This document shows, in pieces, positions 8,099 through 17,982 of a stretch of 64,000 nt of DNA. Where the stretch lies: assembly GCF_003073135.1 (NCBI RefSeq), contig NZ_PGDQ01000022.1, positions 1 to 64,000 on the forward strand, given 5' to 3'. The position numbers were made by a program, and so were the translations under genes. The notes beneath the pieces are model-generated. The model searched no databases. It was not told the origin of the DNA and saw only the letters and a program-made list of their open reading frames with translations. The stretch is from Euzebya rosea. GTDB lineage: Bacteria > Actinomycetota > Nitriliruptoria > Euzebyales > Euzebyaceae. Numbering within the stretch: position 1 is the first letter of the stretch; each line of letters starts with the position of its first letter.

Positions 8099-9388
8099 AT
8101 GGCTGACTTGTTCGAGAGTGCGACCGGGATCCTGGACGAGGCGCTGCGACACGCCAACGTCAGCGAGGACACCGTCGAGCGGCTGCGCCACCCGCGCAGC
8201 GCGCTCGCCGTCTCCATCCCGGTCCGGATGGACGACGGGTCGCTGAAGACCTTCCAGGGCTTCCGCGTCCGCTACAACGACGTGCGCGGCCCGGCGAAGG
8301 GCGGCATCCGCTTCCACCCGCAGGTCTCGCTGGACGAGGTCCAGACCCTGGCGTTCTGGATGACGATCAAGTGTGCGGTCGTCGACCTGCCCTACGGCGG
8401 TGGCAAGGGTGGCGTGATCGTCAACCCCAAGGAGATGTCGACCGCCGAGCTCGAACGGCTCAGCCGGGGCTACATCGACGGGGTGCACGACGCCATCGGT
8501 CCCGACATCGACATCCCCGCCCCCGACGTCTACACCAACGCCATGATCATGGGCTGGATGATGGACCAGTACTCCATCATCGAGCGCGGCAGGACGCCCG
8601 CCGTCATCACCGGCAAGCCGCTCGCGCTCGGTGGGTCCCTCGGTCGTGACACCGCAACCGCCGACGGGGGGTTCTTCGTCACCCAGGCGCTGCGCAGCAA
8701 GGTCTTCGACAGCGACCCGCCGACGGCCGCGGTCCAGGGCTTCGGCAACGCGGGCATGACCATGGCCGAGCTGCTGCACGCCGCGGGCTACAAGGTCGTG
8801 GCGGTCAGCGACTCCCAGGGCGGCATCCACAAGCCCGACGGCCTGCACATCCCGTCGGTGGCCAAGACCAAGCGCGAGTCGAGGGCACTGAAGGGCGTGT
8901 ACTGCGAGGGCACTGTCTGCGAGGTCGTCGAGCACGACCTCATCACCAACGACGAGCTCCTGGCCCTCGACGTCGACCTGCTCGTGCCGGCGGCACTCGA
9001 GAACGCCATCACCGTCGACAACGTCGACTCGGTCAAGGCGAAGATGATCGTGGAGCTGGCCAACGGCCCCATCACCCCCGACGCCGACCAGATCCTGCAC
9101 GACAAGGGGATCGTGGTGGTCCCCGACGTCCTGGCCAACGCCGGGGGCGTCACCGTGTCGTACTACGAGTGGGTCCAGAACCGCCAGGGCTACGCCTGGA
9201 CGGCGGAGAAGGTCCGCAGCCGCCTCGAGGAGCGCATGGTCACCGAGGCCGAACGCCTCTGGGGCTTCGCGGAGGAGAAGGGCGTGTCGTTGCGCATCGC
9301 GGCCTACGCGCAGGCGCTGGAGCGCATCGGCGGAGCGGTCGACGCCACGGGACACAAGGCCGACTACGCCCCGCTCGGGAACCGCTGA
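8099..9388 (+). CDS. gdhA: Glutamate dehydrogenase (Glu/Leu/Phe/Val family)
   Basis: A 429-residue cytosolic enzyme of the hexameric Glu/Leu/Phe/Val dehydrogenase family that interconverts glutamate and 2-oxoglutarate plus ammonia. Residues 63-73 hold GPAKGGIRFHP, and LPYGGGKGG at 97-105 contains the catalytic lysine (Lys103). The Rossmann motif GFGNAG is near 215-220. Length and motifs match the NAD-type GDH group rather than leucine or phenylalanine dehydrogenases, which are shorter. GGGAAGGA precedes the ATG, and a strong hairpin 18 bases past the stop closes the transcript. Confidence 0.93.
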   Translation: MADLFESATGILDEALRHANVSEDTVERLRHPRSALAVSIPVRMDDGSLKTFQGFRVRYNDVRGPAKGGIRFHPQVSLDEVQTLAFWMTIKCAVVDLPYGGGKGGVIVNPKEMSTAELERLSRGYIDGVHDAIGPDIDIPAPDVYTNAMIMGWMMDQYSIIERGRTPAVITGKPLALGGSLGRDTATADGGFFVTQALRSKVFDSDPPTAAVQGFGNAGMTMAELLHAAGYKVVAVSDSQGGIHKPDGLHIPSVAKTKRESRALKGVYCEGTVCEVVEHDLITNDELLALDVDLLVPAALENAITVDNVDSVKAKMIVELANGPITPDADQILHDKGIVVVPDVLANAGGVTVSYYEWVQNRQGYAWTAEKVRSRLEERMVTEAERLWGFAEEKGVSLRIAAYAQALERIGGAVDATGHKADYAPLGNR

Positions 9389-9406
9389 GGCCACGCCATC
9401 GGACGG

Positions 9407-9434
9407 ACCTCGTGCGCTGCCCAGCGCACGAGGT
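9407..9434 (+). terminator. Rho-independent-type hairpin after glutamate dehydrogenase
   Basis: A perfect inverted repeat with 12-base arms (ACCTCGTGCGCT and AGCGCACGAGGT) around a GCCC loop, followed by TCTTTC. It lies 18 bases after the stop codon. Confidence 0.85.
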
Positions 9435-9562
9435 TCTTTCGTGTGGCGAACAACCCACGAGGAAATCGGATGTTCGGGAGTCACAGGTATCGGGGAGTGT
9501 CGTTGTAGCTCCCGAAGACACCACCGCACTCCCGCGGTGTGACCGGAACGAAAGGCTCTCCG

Positions 9563-9877
9563 ATGCGCATCCTCGCCGCCGACCTGACCCGACACGGCAG
9601 CGGAGACGTGCTGGGTGGCCGGCTTCCGTCGGACCCTGCGCGACGTCCGGCTGCGGCGTCGACGTTGCTCGACAGGGCCGTCACCCGGTGGGCCGTGGGC
9701 GCGATGCGTGACGCGCTGGAGGCGACCGTCGAACGGATGCTGGCCGAGCAGACCGCGGTCGAGCCGCTGGACATGCGACTGCACATCTCGGCGCGGACCA
9801 TCACCGTCGAGGTCGGTCGGGCGCTCGCCGACCTGCCGATCCCACAGACGGCACCCACGACCCACGCGGCCGCCTGA
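9563..9877 (+). CDS. Small hypothetical protein
   Basis: A possible 104-residue protein without a recognised domain. The composition is ordinary for a soluble protein, with a probable helix (RAVTRWAVGAMRDALEATVERMLAEQ) in the middle, here described only by its position near residues 39-64. AAAGG lies about nine bases before the chosen ATG; a GTG at 9539 in the same frame is an alternative. It stands alone between the glutamate dehydrogenase terminator and a secreted-protein gene. Coding status is likely but not certain. Confidence 0.5.
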   Translation: MRILAADLTRHGSGDVLGGRLPSDPARRPAAASTLLDRAVTRWAVGAMRDALEATVERMLAEQTAVEPLDMRLHISARTITVEVGRALADLPIPQTAPTTHAAA

Positions 9878-9940
9878 GCCACGGGCCAACAACCCGGTCG
9901 GTGCAGGAGATCGCCGGGTCGGTGACGAACCACCCACCCG

Positions 9941-11353
9941 ATGACCACCTTTCGCGCCCGCCTGCTCGGCAGCTTCGCCGCCCTCCTGTTCGCCCTCGTC
10001 ACGGGGCCGGTGACCGCCACCGCCGGGCCGCTGATCGGCACGATCGGTCCGGCGTGGTTCGGGACCAGCAACACCAACCTGGACCTCAACATTCCGATCA
10101 ACTCCGGCACGGCCGGGGCGCGCGTGGTGGGCGAGCAGCTGTTCGTCACCGACCAGAACGGCCTGACCGTCTACGACATCAGCAACCCGTCGCTGCCGAT
10201 CCCGCAGGGGTTCGTCCCGATCCCGCAGCAGTACTACTTCACCGAGGAGGACGTCCCCTCCAACGGTGAGATCGCCCTCGTCGGCCAGTTCGGCGACCTG
10301 ACCCCGTCGATCCAGCTGAACGTCGTCGACGTCTCCCTGGACGACAACCCGGGCGGCCAGCCCACCGTCATCGGCACCCTCCCCGGGATGGACGAGCACA
10401 CCTTCGAGTGCGCCCGCGACTGCACCTACGCCTACGGCTCGGCCGGCTCGATCATCGACCTGACCGACCCCACCGCGCCCGAGGACATCGGCGACTGGAC
10501 CGACGCCGTCCGCGCTCGGGGTCACTCCTTCGGCAGGTCCACCCACGACGTGACCGAGGTCGTACCCGGCATCCTGCTGACCTCCTCCAACCCGATGTTC
10601 CTGCTGGACGTCCGCACCACCCCCGAGGCCCCCGAGGTCATCGGCGTCGGCAGCTTCACCGACAACCGCTTCATCCACGCCAACCTGTGGCCCTACCACG
10701 GTGACCTGCCCGACAACCCGGCCGACCCCAACGCCGAGGGATGGGAGCCGGACTGGGACGCCTTCGACCGGTTCGTGCTGGTCGGCGGCGAGACGGCTCC
10801 CCTGCCGTTCGCCTGCGATCAGGGCGACGGGGCGTTCATGACCATGGAGTGGGAGCGCACCGACACCGACCCCGTGCCCGACGGGCAGGCGGACTTCGTC
10901 GAGATGACCTTCGACCCGGCCAACGGGATCGGGGACGAGTACCGGCCCGATCCCGGCACCTTCGTCGACGGCGGATCCGCCTACAGCCAGTACTGCACCC
11001 ACTGGTTCACCACCCAGCCCGGCGGGTTCCACGACGGCGGCCTCCTGGCGATGGGCTGGTACGAGTACGGCGTCCGGTTCCTCGAGGTCGAGGAGGACGG
11101 ACGGATCACCGAGACCGGCTGGCTGATCCCCGCCGGCGGCTCGACCTCCGCCGCCTACTGGGTCGACGACGACACGGTGCTGACCGCGGACTACCAGCGC
11201 GGTGTCGACGTGCTGAGCTACGACGACGAGGTGGACCCCGACGACACCGAGATGGTGACGATGCCGGGCGTCCGCTTCGAACGCGCCATCATCCAGCGGC
11301 CGACCGTCCTCGAGGACTGGTACACCGGCTTCGGCTGCCCCCTCCCCAGCTGA
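9941..11353 (+). CDS. Secreted LVIVD-repeat-like beta-propeller protein
   Basis: A 470-residue exported protein with a signal peptide (about residues 1-28, ending in ATAG). Repeated strands of the type LFVTDQNGLTVYDISNPSLP and SIIDLTDPTAPEDIGDW match LVIVD-type propeller blades, found in many secreted bacterial proteins of unknown role. Several short acidic Asp/Glu-Pro clusters suggest calcium binding. Five cysteines are present, including a close pair ECARDC. No catalytic motif is seen. There is no good ribosome site at the ATG; the AGGAG at about 9905 is too far. It converges on the NAD kinase gene, 12 bases away. Confidence 0.75.
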   Translation: MTTFRARLLGSFAALLFALVTGPVTATAGPLIGTIGPAWFGTSNTNLDLNIPINSGTAGARVVGEQLFVTDQNGLTVYDISNPSLPIPQGFVPIPQQYYFTEEDVPSNGEIALVGQFGDLTPSIQLNVVDVSLDDNPGGQPTVIGTLPGMDEHTFECARDCTYAYGSAGSIIDLTDPTAPEDIGDWTDAVRARGHSFGRSTHDVTEVVPGILLTSSNPMFLLDVRTTPEAPEVIGVGSFTDNRFIHANLWPYHGDLPDNPADPNAEGWEPDWDAFDRFVLVGGETAPLPFACDQGDGAFMTMEWERTDTDPVPDGQADFVEMTFDPANGIGDEYRPDPGTFVDGGSAYSQYCTHWFTTQPGGFHDGGLLAMGWYEYGVRFLEVEEDGRITETGWLIPAGGSTSAAYWVDDDTVLTADYQRGVDVLSYDDEVDPDDTEMVTMPGVRFERAIIQRPTVLEDWYTGFGCPLPS

Positions 11354-11365
11354 GGGGGAGTGGGT

Positions 11366-12196
11366 TCAGCCGAACGCGAACTGCTCGGTGAGGATCCGCT
11401 CCTCGAGGTTGTGGTCGGCATCGAAGACGAGCTCGACGTGGGAGTCGGGGTCCTCGCGGATCTCCACGTCGGTCACGTTGCGGGCCTCGTTGTGGTCGGC
11501 GACCGCGCTGACCGGCCGCTTCCACCGCTCGTTGACCTCGACCCGGATCTTGACCGACGACGGCAGCAGGGCCCCTCGCCAGCGACGCGGGCGGAAGGCG
11601 CTGATCGGCGTCAGCGCCAGCAGCGGTGAGCCGATCGGGATGATCGGCCCGTGCGCGGACAGGTTGTAGGCCGTCGACCCCGCGGCGGTGGACACGATGA
11701 TCCCGTCGCAGATCAGCTCCTCCATGCGCTCCCGGTCGTTGATGAACAGCCGCAGCTTCGCGGCCTGCCGCTCCTGGCGGAGCATCGACACCTCGTTGAA
11801 GGCCACCGCGTCCAGGCGGTTGCCGCCGTCGGAGTTGGCTGTCATCCGCAGCGGGCGCAGGATCTGGTGCTGCCCGCGGGCCAACCGGTGGGGCAGGTCC
11901 TCGGCCTCGTAGGTGTTCATCAGGAAGCCGATGGTCCCGCGGTTCATCCCGAAGATCGGCGTCTGGAGCGCCATGTACCGGTGCATCGACTCGAGCATGA
12001 ACCCGTCGCCGCCGAGGGCGACGATGACCTCGGCCTCGTCGGGGGGCACGTTGCCGTAGCGGTCGACCAGCTCGGTCCTGGCCTCCTGGGCCGACTTCGC
12101 GCCGGACGCCACGAACGCGATGGCCTCGGGGACGGCCGGAGGGCGATCGGGATCGGGATCGATCGACGCGTGCTGGGGTCCGGTCGGGTAGGCCAC
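11366..12196 (-). CDS. nadK: NAD kinase
   Basis: A 276-residue enzyme that phosphorylates NAD to NADP. Conserved parts are GGDG (62-65), [10 protein letters not shown] (83-92), the NEV segment, and [20 protein letters not shown] in the C-terminal domain, all diagnostic of the family. The length is normal. The start is a GTG. It is divergent from a small membrane protein gene at 12317 and convergent with the LVIVD-like gene. Confidence 0.93.
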   Translation of the reverse strand: MAYPTGPQHASIDPDPDRPPAVPEAIAFVASGAKSAQEARTELVDRYGNVPPDEAEVIVALGGDGFMLESMHRYMALQTPIFGMNRGTIGFLMNTYEAEDLPHRLARGQHQILRPLRMTANSDGGNRLDAVAFNEVSMLRQERQAAKLRLFINDRERMEELICDGIIVSTAAGSTAYNLSAHGPIIPIGSPLLALTPISAFRPRRWRGALLPSSVKIRVEVNERWKRPVSAVADHNEARNVTDVEIREDPDSHVELVFDADHNLEERILTEQFAFG

Positions 12197-12316
12197 GTTG
12201 CCAAGCCTGCCAGATCCGTCCCGCCGATGAGGGACCCGGACCCCGAGGGAGTAGATTCAGCCGTACACACCGTGACATCGACCGCTCGGCAACCGCGCCG
12301 GCATGGGGGTTCCAGG

Positions 12317-12598
12317 ATGGACACCGACGAGCTGCCGTCGGCCGCGTTCGGCCTGCTGGCCATCGCGCTGTCGGCCGGCGCCGCACTCGGCGTGCTCCGT
12401 CCGGGCCCCGAGGGGATGGCCGACAACGTCCCGATCCTGGCCTTCGCCGGGCTGATCGCGGGAGTCGTCGGCCTCTACGTCGGCAAGACGCGGGGCTTCG
12501 GTCGCCAGCTGGCAACGGTCGGGGCGGCCGCAGGGCTGCTGGCCATCCTGCTGTTCGGCGGATCGATCGCCGTCGACGCCATCCTCAGCACCGCCTGA
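12317..12598 (+). CDS. Small membrane protein
   Basis: A 93-residue protein with three hydrophobic segments (about residues 9-27, 38-55 and 65-91) separated by short charged loops, including GKTRGFGRQ. I do not recognise the family. The ATG follows TTCCAGG; earlier in-frame codons overlap the promoter region of nadK and are less likely. The stop is six bases from the stop of the convergent G8 gene. Confidence 0.65.
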   Translation: MDTDELPSAAFGLLAIALSAGAALGVLRPGPEGMADNVPILAFAGLIAGVVGLYVGKTRGFGRQLATVGAAAGLLAILLFGGSIAVDAILSTA

Positions 12599-12603
12599 GT
12601 GTC

Positions 12604-15600
12604 CTATCCCGGGCCGGAGTTGCCGCAGAACGCCTCGGCGCACAGCTCCAGCCGCTGCCAGGTGCCCTTGTCGGCGATGTCGTCCAGGGTGTGGCGGACG
12701 TGGAGCAGCCCGGCTGCGCGATCGTGGACGTAGCCGACGTCGGTCGCGGCGGCGAGTGATCCCACGGCCGGGACCTCCTGCCACCGCCCCCAGCCGTCGT
12801 AGACGTGGGCCTCGGCGTGCGGCCACGGGATCGTCAGGTCGAGATGGCCCTCGACGATGCCGGCGATGATGACCTCGAGGTGGTCCGACGTGGGAGCACC
12901 CGTGCGCAGCCGGTAGGCCCGATCGACGAGCAGGTCGCCGTGGCCGCGCTCGGGTTCGTCGTCGGTGTCCAGCGCACCCTCGACCCCGTCGGACCGTGAC
13001 AACCAGGCCCCTCCCAACGAGCGGCCGTGCAGGTCACGGACGAGGGTCCAGGTCCGCTCGTACTCGGCGGGACAGGCATGGGCGCGGAGGTCCTCGCGCC
13101 AGGTGCACGCCGCGTCGCGCATCAGCGGGTGGTCGGAGGCCAGCAGCGCCGGCGCCCCCGAGATCGACCCGTCCACGTCGCGTACGGCAGCCGACCGATC
13201 GTCGACCGATCCGTCGTCGTCGGGTGGCTGCACGACGCGCAGCGGATGGGCGTTGACGAACCGTGCGCCGACGACCGACGACACCTGGTTGTTGTTGTGG
13301 GCGATGAACTCCATCGCGGCGCTGGGGTGCTGCCACGGATGGTCGCGTTCGGCGAAGTTGACGAACGTCACGTCCTCGATGCGCGAGGCGGAGTGGTAGA
13401 AGCCCACGCCGGTCTGGCGCCACGTGCGGTCCCCCGCGTTGGAGGTGGCGCCGACCACGACGGAGTCACGCAGCACCGAGTCCAGCCCGAGGAAGGCGAT
13501 GTCGTTCTCGGCGAACACCGCACCCTGGGTCTCGACGCCCTCCGACCACATGCCGAAGCTGCCGTTCTTCCACGCGACGGTGCCCTCCATGACCGCCGGG
13601 GTCGGCGGTTCGTAGTCCTCCACGAACACCCCGATGCCCCGCTTCCAGCCGGTCCCGCGTGAGGTGTGGGCGACGTTGTCACGGAACGTGCCGAAGGGAA
13701 GGTGGCGGATGTCCATGTCCACACCGGTGCTGAGCCCCGTGGGAGCCTCGGGCAGGTCGTACCAGAAGCCATGCCCGTCGGAGCCCGCGGCGGCGTTGTC
13801 CACCAGGTGGTTGGCCGGGTTGGTCACCCAGAACGTGGCCGGGGTGTCGTCGGATTCCAGGATCCGACGCCCGTCCTCGGGTCGGCGGGTCGAGAGGCCC
13901 AGGTTGCACCACAGGGCGTTGCCGACCTCCACACCGTCCTCGAAGAAGTAGCAGTGCCCCTGGGTCTCGTAGCCGACGGTGTCGCGCACCTCGACGTGGT
14001 TGCTGCCGTGGATCGTCAGGCACCGGTTGAAGGAGTGGTGGATCGACGCGCCGCGGACGTAGCTGCCCGAGGCGCTGCCCATCATGTGGAAGTGGATGGG
14101 GTAGCGCGCGAGGCGTCCGGACTGGCCGAGGCCGACGAACTCCGCGCCGGAGACGTGCAGGACCGATCCGCTGAAGACCATCACGTGGCCGCCCTGTCCG
14201 GTGGATCCGGCCTCGTCGGCGGAGCGGATCCGGACGTTGCGGGACAGGTTGCCGACTTCGGCGTGCTGGGCGATCGAGGCGCCGGCGAGCTCGTCGGTCT
14301 GGCCCCAGTGAGTGAACGACAGCGGACGGTCCAGCTCGACCGTGCGACCGTCGACGCCGACGACCGTGCGTTCCTCGGCCTCGTCGGGGTCCAGGCCGGT
14401 GGCCGCGACGACCACACGGTCACCGACGGCCCACCCGGGGGTGTCCTGCAGCTCCAGCCGGGTGGAGCCGGCGACCGCGGTGCGGGCCAGCCGTGTCCAT
14501 GGGTGCGCAGGGGCCTGTCCGTGGATGTCCAGCGTGCCGCCCTGCACGGCGATGGGACCGAAGCCGGCCCCGGCGATCTCGTCGCCCTGGCGGGGATGGA
14601 GGACCACGTCGACGCGACGGGTGAGCGGGGCGGCCTCCGTGCCGATGGCAAGCCGACCCTCGACCACGATCCAGTCGACCTCGATCGTCATGTCGACGTC
14701 CGCGACGGCCAACGTCCCGTCGACCTGGATGCCGCGCAGCACGGGGGGCTGGACGTCCAGCAGGACGGCCCGGTCGGCCGGGATGGTGACGGTGTCGCCG
14801 GCAGCGGGGACTCGTCCACCCCACGTCGCCGGGTCGGACCACGGCAGCGCGCCCTCGATCGGCGGTGCGGTGTTGCGAGCAGGGACCGCCGGCGGCATGT
14901 CGATGCCATCGATGTCCGACGCGGGCGGCGGGATGGCCTCGCCGGCGGGGACGTGGCCGGTCCGTATCGACTCCTCCACCTCCTCCGACAGCGCGGCGGT
15001 GCCGCCGACGAGGTGCGCGGTCGAGGCGACGCCTCGCTGGCCGTTCACGAACGAGGCGGTCTGGGGGGAGTGGCGCAGGGACGAGGGGTCGCTCAGCAGC
15101 AGGACGCCACCGGCACGTGCGACGGCGGGGCCGGCCACGAGCGCGTCCGGCCAGCTGCGGCCCGACGCGACCCACACCGAGGGGGTGTAGCCGTGCTCGT
15201 CGAGCTGTCGACGTGCGACCGCGATGGCGGTGTCGTACCGCGAGTCGCCGGCCACCCGGTCGACGTCACCCTCGACGAGGGCGTCCGCCGTGGCCTGCAC
15301 CGAAGCGGACACCGCAGCGGTCCCGCCGATCACCGTCAGGCTGCGCACGCCGCTGGCGGTGATGGCCTCGGCTGTCGCGGCGGGCAGCTCGTCGGTGGTG
15401 GTCAGGAAGATCGGCACCCCGAGCTCGGCGGCCCAGGCGGACGCCGACAGGGTGTCCGGCCAGCCGCGCTGTGGGTCGGCGTTGGCGCCCTCGACCAGCA
15501 GCCCATGGACGGCGCCGGTGGTCGACGCGACCTCGATGGCCACCTCGGCGAGCGTTGACCAGCCGTCGTCGGCACGGATGCGTCGGACGGAGGCGATGCC

Positions 15601-16005
15601 GGCGTCCAGGGCCTGACCGGCCACGGTGGCCGACAGCTCGCCCACGAGGATCGCGGTGCGGGACCCCAGCCGCTGGATCTCCTCCCCAGCGGCTGCGTCG
15701 AGGGCGTCGATGCCGGTCAGCAGGACCGGCGCGTCGAGCGCGGCAGCCAGTGGGGCGGCGGCCAGGGCGTCGGCGTAGTCGTCGGCGCGGGCCAGCACGA
15801 CCGTGTCGCTGCCGTCGCCGTTGACCGCGCGGGACACCTCCACGGCGGTGTGGGTGCGTGATGGGCCGGCGTGGCGGACCACCTCCAGCGGGCGGTCCTG
15901 GGCGATGGCTGGCGCAGCCGTCAGGAGCAGGGCCAGGACGAGCCCGATCAGGGGCAGCGTCGACCACCTCCCCAAGCGGCGTGCAGGGTCGTGTGTCGTC
16001 GTCAC
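12604..16005 (-). CDS. Secreted CWB2-anchored G8-domain beta-helix protein
   Basis: A 1133-residue exported protein. After a signal peptide (about 1-36) come CWB2 repeats (about 40-345, with the typical ARADDYADALAAAPLA and VGGTAALS segments) that attach proteins to the cell wall. A G8 domain follows (from about 386, starting PWSDPATWGG), then a long right-handed parallel beta-helix. RYPIHFHMMGSA near residue 635 is the hallmark of the CEMIP/TMEM2/PANDER-like group, whose animal members bind or cut hyaluronan. The bacterial substrate is unknown, but a surface polysaccharide lyase, hydrolase or binding role is plausible. It converges with the small membrane protein gene. Confidence 0.85.
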   Translation of the reverse strand: MTTTHDPARRLGRWSTLPLIGLVLALLLTAAPAIAQDRPLEVVRHAGPSRTHTAVEVSRAVNGDGSDTVVLARADDYADALAAAPLAAALDAPVLLTGIDALDAAAGEEIQRLGSRTAILVGELSATVAGQALDAGIASVRRIRADDGWSTLAEVAIEVASTTGAVHGLLVEGANADPQRGWPDTLSASAWAAELGVPIFLTTTDELPAATAEAITASGVRSLTVIGGTAAVSASVQATADALVEGDVDRVAGDSRYDTAIAVARRQLDEHGYTPSVWVASGRSWPDALVAGPAVARAGGVLLLSDPSSLRHSPQTASFVNGQRGVASTAHLVGGTAALSEEVEESIRTGHVPAGEAIPPPASDIDGIDMPPAVPARNTAPPIEGALPWSDPATWGGRVPAAGDTVTIPADRAVLLDVQPPVLRGIQVDGTLAVADVDMTIEVDWIVVEGRLAIGTEAAPLTRRVDVVLHPRQGDEIAGAGFGPIAVQGGTLDIHGQAPAHPWTRLARTAVAGSTRLELQDTPGWAVGDRVVVAATGLDPDEAEERTVVGVDGRTVELDRPLSFTHWGQTDELAGASIAQHAEVGNLSRNVRIRSADEAGSTGQGGHVMVFSGSVLHVSGAEFVGLGQSGRLARYPIHFHMMGSASGSYVRGASIHHSFNRCLTIHGSNHVEVRDTVGYETQGHCYFFEDGVEVGNALWCNLGLSTRRPEDGRRILESDDTPATFWVTNPANHLVDNAAAGSDGHGFWYDLPEAPTGLSTGVDMDIRHLPFGTFRDNVAHTSRGTGWKRGIGVFVEDYEPPTPAVMEGTVAWKNGSFGMWSEGVETQGAVFAENDIAFLGLDSVLRDSVVVGATSNAGDRTWRQTGVGFYHSASRIEDVTFVNFAERDHPWQHPSAAMEFIAHNNNQVSSVVGARFVNAHPLRVVQPPDDDGSVDDRSAAVRDVDGSISGAPALLASDHPLMRDAACTWREDLRAHACPAEYERTWTLVRDLHGRSLGGAWLSRSDGVEGALDTDDEPERGHGDLLVDRAYRLRTGAPTSDHLEVIIAGIVEGHLDLTIPWPHAEAHVYDGWGRWQEVPAVGSLAAATDVGYVHDRAAGLLHVRHTLDDIADKGTWQRLELCAEAFCGNSGPG

Positions 16006-16147
16006 ACCGGTGATATCGACATCCCGGCGTGATCCTTGACAGCCGTCGGCCCCGGGCGGGCGTCACGGCGACCTCTCCGGGGCCCCCTAGACTTGGACGC
16101 TCTGCGCCGTCACCATCCACAGAACCGGTGGCGGCATTGGGAGGATC

Positions 16148-17899
16148 TTGGACTACTCGCTGCTCATCATCGCGACCCTCGGGGGCGTCGCGATCCTCGT
16201 GGGGCACCTGTTCAAGCGCTTCGTCCCCGAGATCGTGGTGTTCCTGGCGCTCGGGGTGGCCATCGGCCCCGAGGGCCTGTCGTTGATCAACGAGGACAAC
16301 GTCAAGTCCCTCGAGCTGCTGACCCAGGTTGCGCTGGGTGCCGTGATCTTCCTGATCGGCGACCGCCTCAGGCTGGACGACCTGCGTGCCCAGCGCCTGC
16401 TGCTGGTCCCAATCAACACCGCGCAGGTGCTGCTGGCCGGCGTGCTGACCTTCTTCGCGGTGCAGGCTGCGGGGGCGGACACCGCCACGGCGCTGGTGCT
16501 GGGCCTGATCGCCACCGAGACGGGGGTCCTGACGGTCGCCGCGACGGTCAAGGAACAGCGCGCGAAGGGTCCGGCGACCGACCTGCTGCTGTCCTCCGTC
16601 GGCGTCACCAACGTCGCCACGGCCCTGCTGTTCGGGCTCTCCTTCCCCTTCATCCTGGCCAGCTCCGGACAGGCCGAGACCGCACAGACCATCCTCGTCT
16701 TCGGGCAGCTGGTCGTGCTGTCGACCCTGATCGGCCTCGTCGGCGGGTGGATCCTGCGCATGTTCTCCACGGCGCTGGAGACCTCGGGTGAGCTGCTGCT
16801 GTTCCTCCTGGTGGTCCTGACCGGCATCGTGGGCGCCGCCGTCGCGGTCGAGGGGTCGGTGGTGGTCTCCACGCTGATCGCCGGCCTGTACATCGCCAAC
16901 ACCGCGCCGTGGCTCGCCGACCGCCTCTTCGCGGCGATCCGCACCCTCGAGGCGCCGATCTACCTCGTCTTCTTCGTGGTGGCGGGCGCCGAGATCCACC
17001 TCGACGAGCTGACGCAGGTCGGCGTCATCGGCGCCGCCTACGCCATCGCCCGGGCGGTGGGCAAGCTCGGCGGCGCGGCCCTCGGTGGCCTCGCCGGTCG
17101 TGACTGGAAGCTCGGCTTCCGCACCGGTGCGGCGCTGCTGCCTCACGCCGGCATGGCCATCGCGCTGGTCGCCCTGGTCGTCGAGCAGGCGCCGGAGCTC
17201 GGCGGCACCGTCTCGGGTGTGGTGCTGGGGTCCATCGTGGTCTTCGAGCTGGCCGGGCCCATCGCCGCGCGGCGGGCCATCCGATCCTCCGGCGAGACCG
17301 GCAAGGGCGGTTCCGGCGAGGCGATCGAACCGATCCCCGAGGTGCTGTCCCACCGCTCGTTCGACCGGGTGCTCGTGCCCGTCGGGTCCGTCGACATCAT
17401 CCTCCCGCGGCTGCCCTTCCTGCTGGACCTCGTCGGGACGATGCGTGCCGAGCTGATCGCCGTCCACATCTCGCGACCCGGCACCGTCGAACCGGGGGCC
17501 GAACCCGAGGTGCTGCAGCTGGTCGAGGCCGTTGCTGCCGAACGCAACATCACGGTGCAGAAGGTCCACAAGGTCTCCGAGGCCGTCGCCCAGTCGCTGG
17601 TCGCCGCCGTGCGGGACCACGACGCCGAGCTGGTGGTGATGGGCGAACCGGCCCGGACGTCCCTGCTCGAACCCAGCCGCTGGGGCCTGATCTCCCAGCG
17701 GGTCGTGCGCGACGTCGACGTGCCGGTGCTCGTGTACCCCGTGGACCCCTCGGACCCGGAGAAGGTGCCCAGCGTCTACCTGCGTCGGGCCCAGCAGGCA
17801 CGTGCGCACGACGAGGGGGCACGCGGGGAAGCGGATCGGGTCGTCGGGGTCGACGACCCCGACGACGACCCCGAGTCGACCCACCCCGTGGAGGCCTGA
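16148..17899 (+). CDS. Cation:proton antiporter fused to a universal-stress-protein domain
   Basis: A 583-residue protein. The first ~385 residues form a CPA-type antiporter with about twelve membrane segments (LALGVAIGPEGLS in the second helix). The C-terminal part (about 395-540) is a UspA-like nucleotide-binding fold (RVLVPVG start, VVMGEP and a final VLVYPV strand). An acidic tail follows. The USP domain may let nucleotide or stress state gate transport; this is inferred from architecture. The start is TTG at 16148, set by GGGAGG just upstream and by the onset of the first membrane helix. Confidence 0.88.
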   Translation: MDYSLLIIATLGGVAILVGHLFKRFVPEIVVFLALGVAIGPEGLSLINEDNVKSLELLTQVALGAVIFLIGDRLRLDDLRAQRLLLVPINTAQVLLAGVLTFFAVQAAGADTATALVLGLIATETGVLTVAATVKEQRAKGPATDLLLSSVGVTNVATALLFGLSFPFILASSGQAETAQTILVFGQLVVLSTLIGLVGGWILRMFSTALETSGELLLFLLVVLTGIVGAAVAVEGSVVVSTLIAGLYIANTAPWLADRLFAAIRTLEAPIYLVFFVVAGAEIHLDELTQVGVIGAAYAIARAVGKLGGAALGGLAGRDWKLGFRTGAALLPHAGMAIALVALVVEQAPELGGTVSGVVLGSIVVFELAGPIAARRAIRSSGETGKGGSGEAIEPIPEVLSHRSFDRVLVPVGSVDIILPRLPFLLDLVGTMRAELIAVHISRPGTVEPGAEPEVLQLVEAVAAERNITVQKVHKVSEAVAQSLVAAVRDHDAELVVMGEPARTSLLEPSRWGLISQRVVRDVDVPVLVYPVDPSDPEKVPSVYLRRAQQARAHDEGARGEADRVVGVDDPDDDPESTHPVEA

Positions 17900-17982
17900 G
17901 CGGGGACGTCCTGCCGCGCGCTCGGACGGCCGGGCGGGGTGGGGCGCGGGGACCACGGCCATGCGCCACTAGAATCGGGCCC

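Noticed and set aside
8039-11032. 997-residue antisense open frame opposite glutamate dehydrogenase
   Set aside because: Shadow of conserved genes on the other strand; no signal or family, and it would cross a strong terminator.
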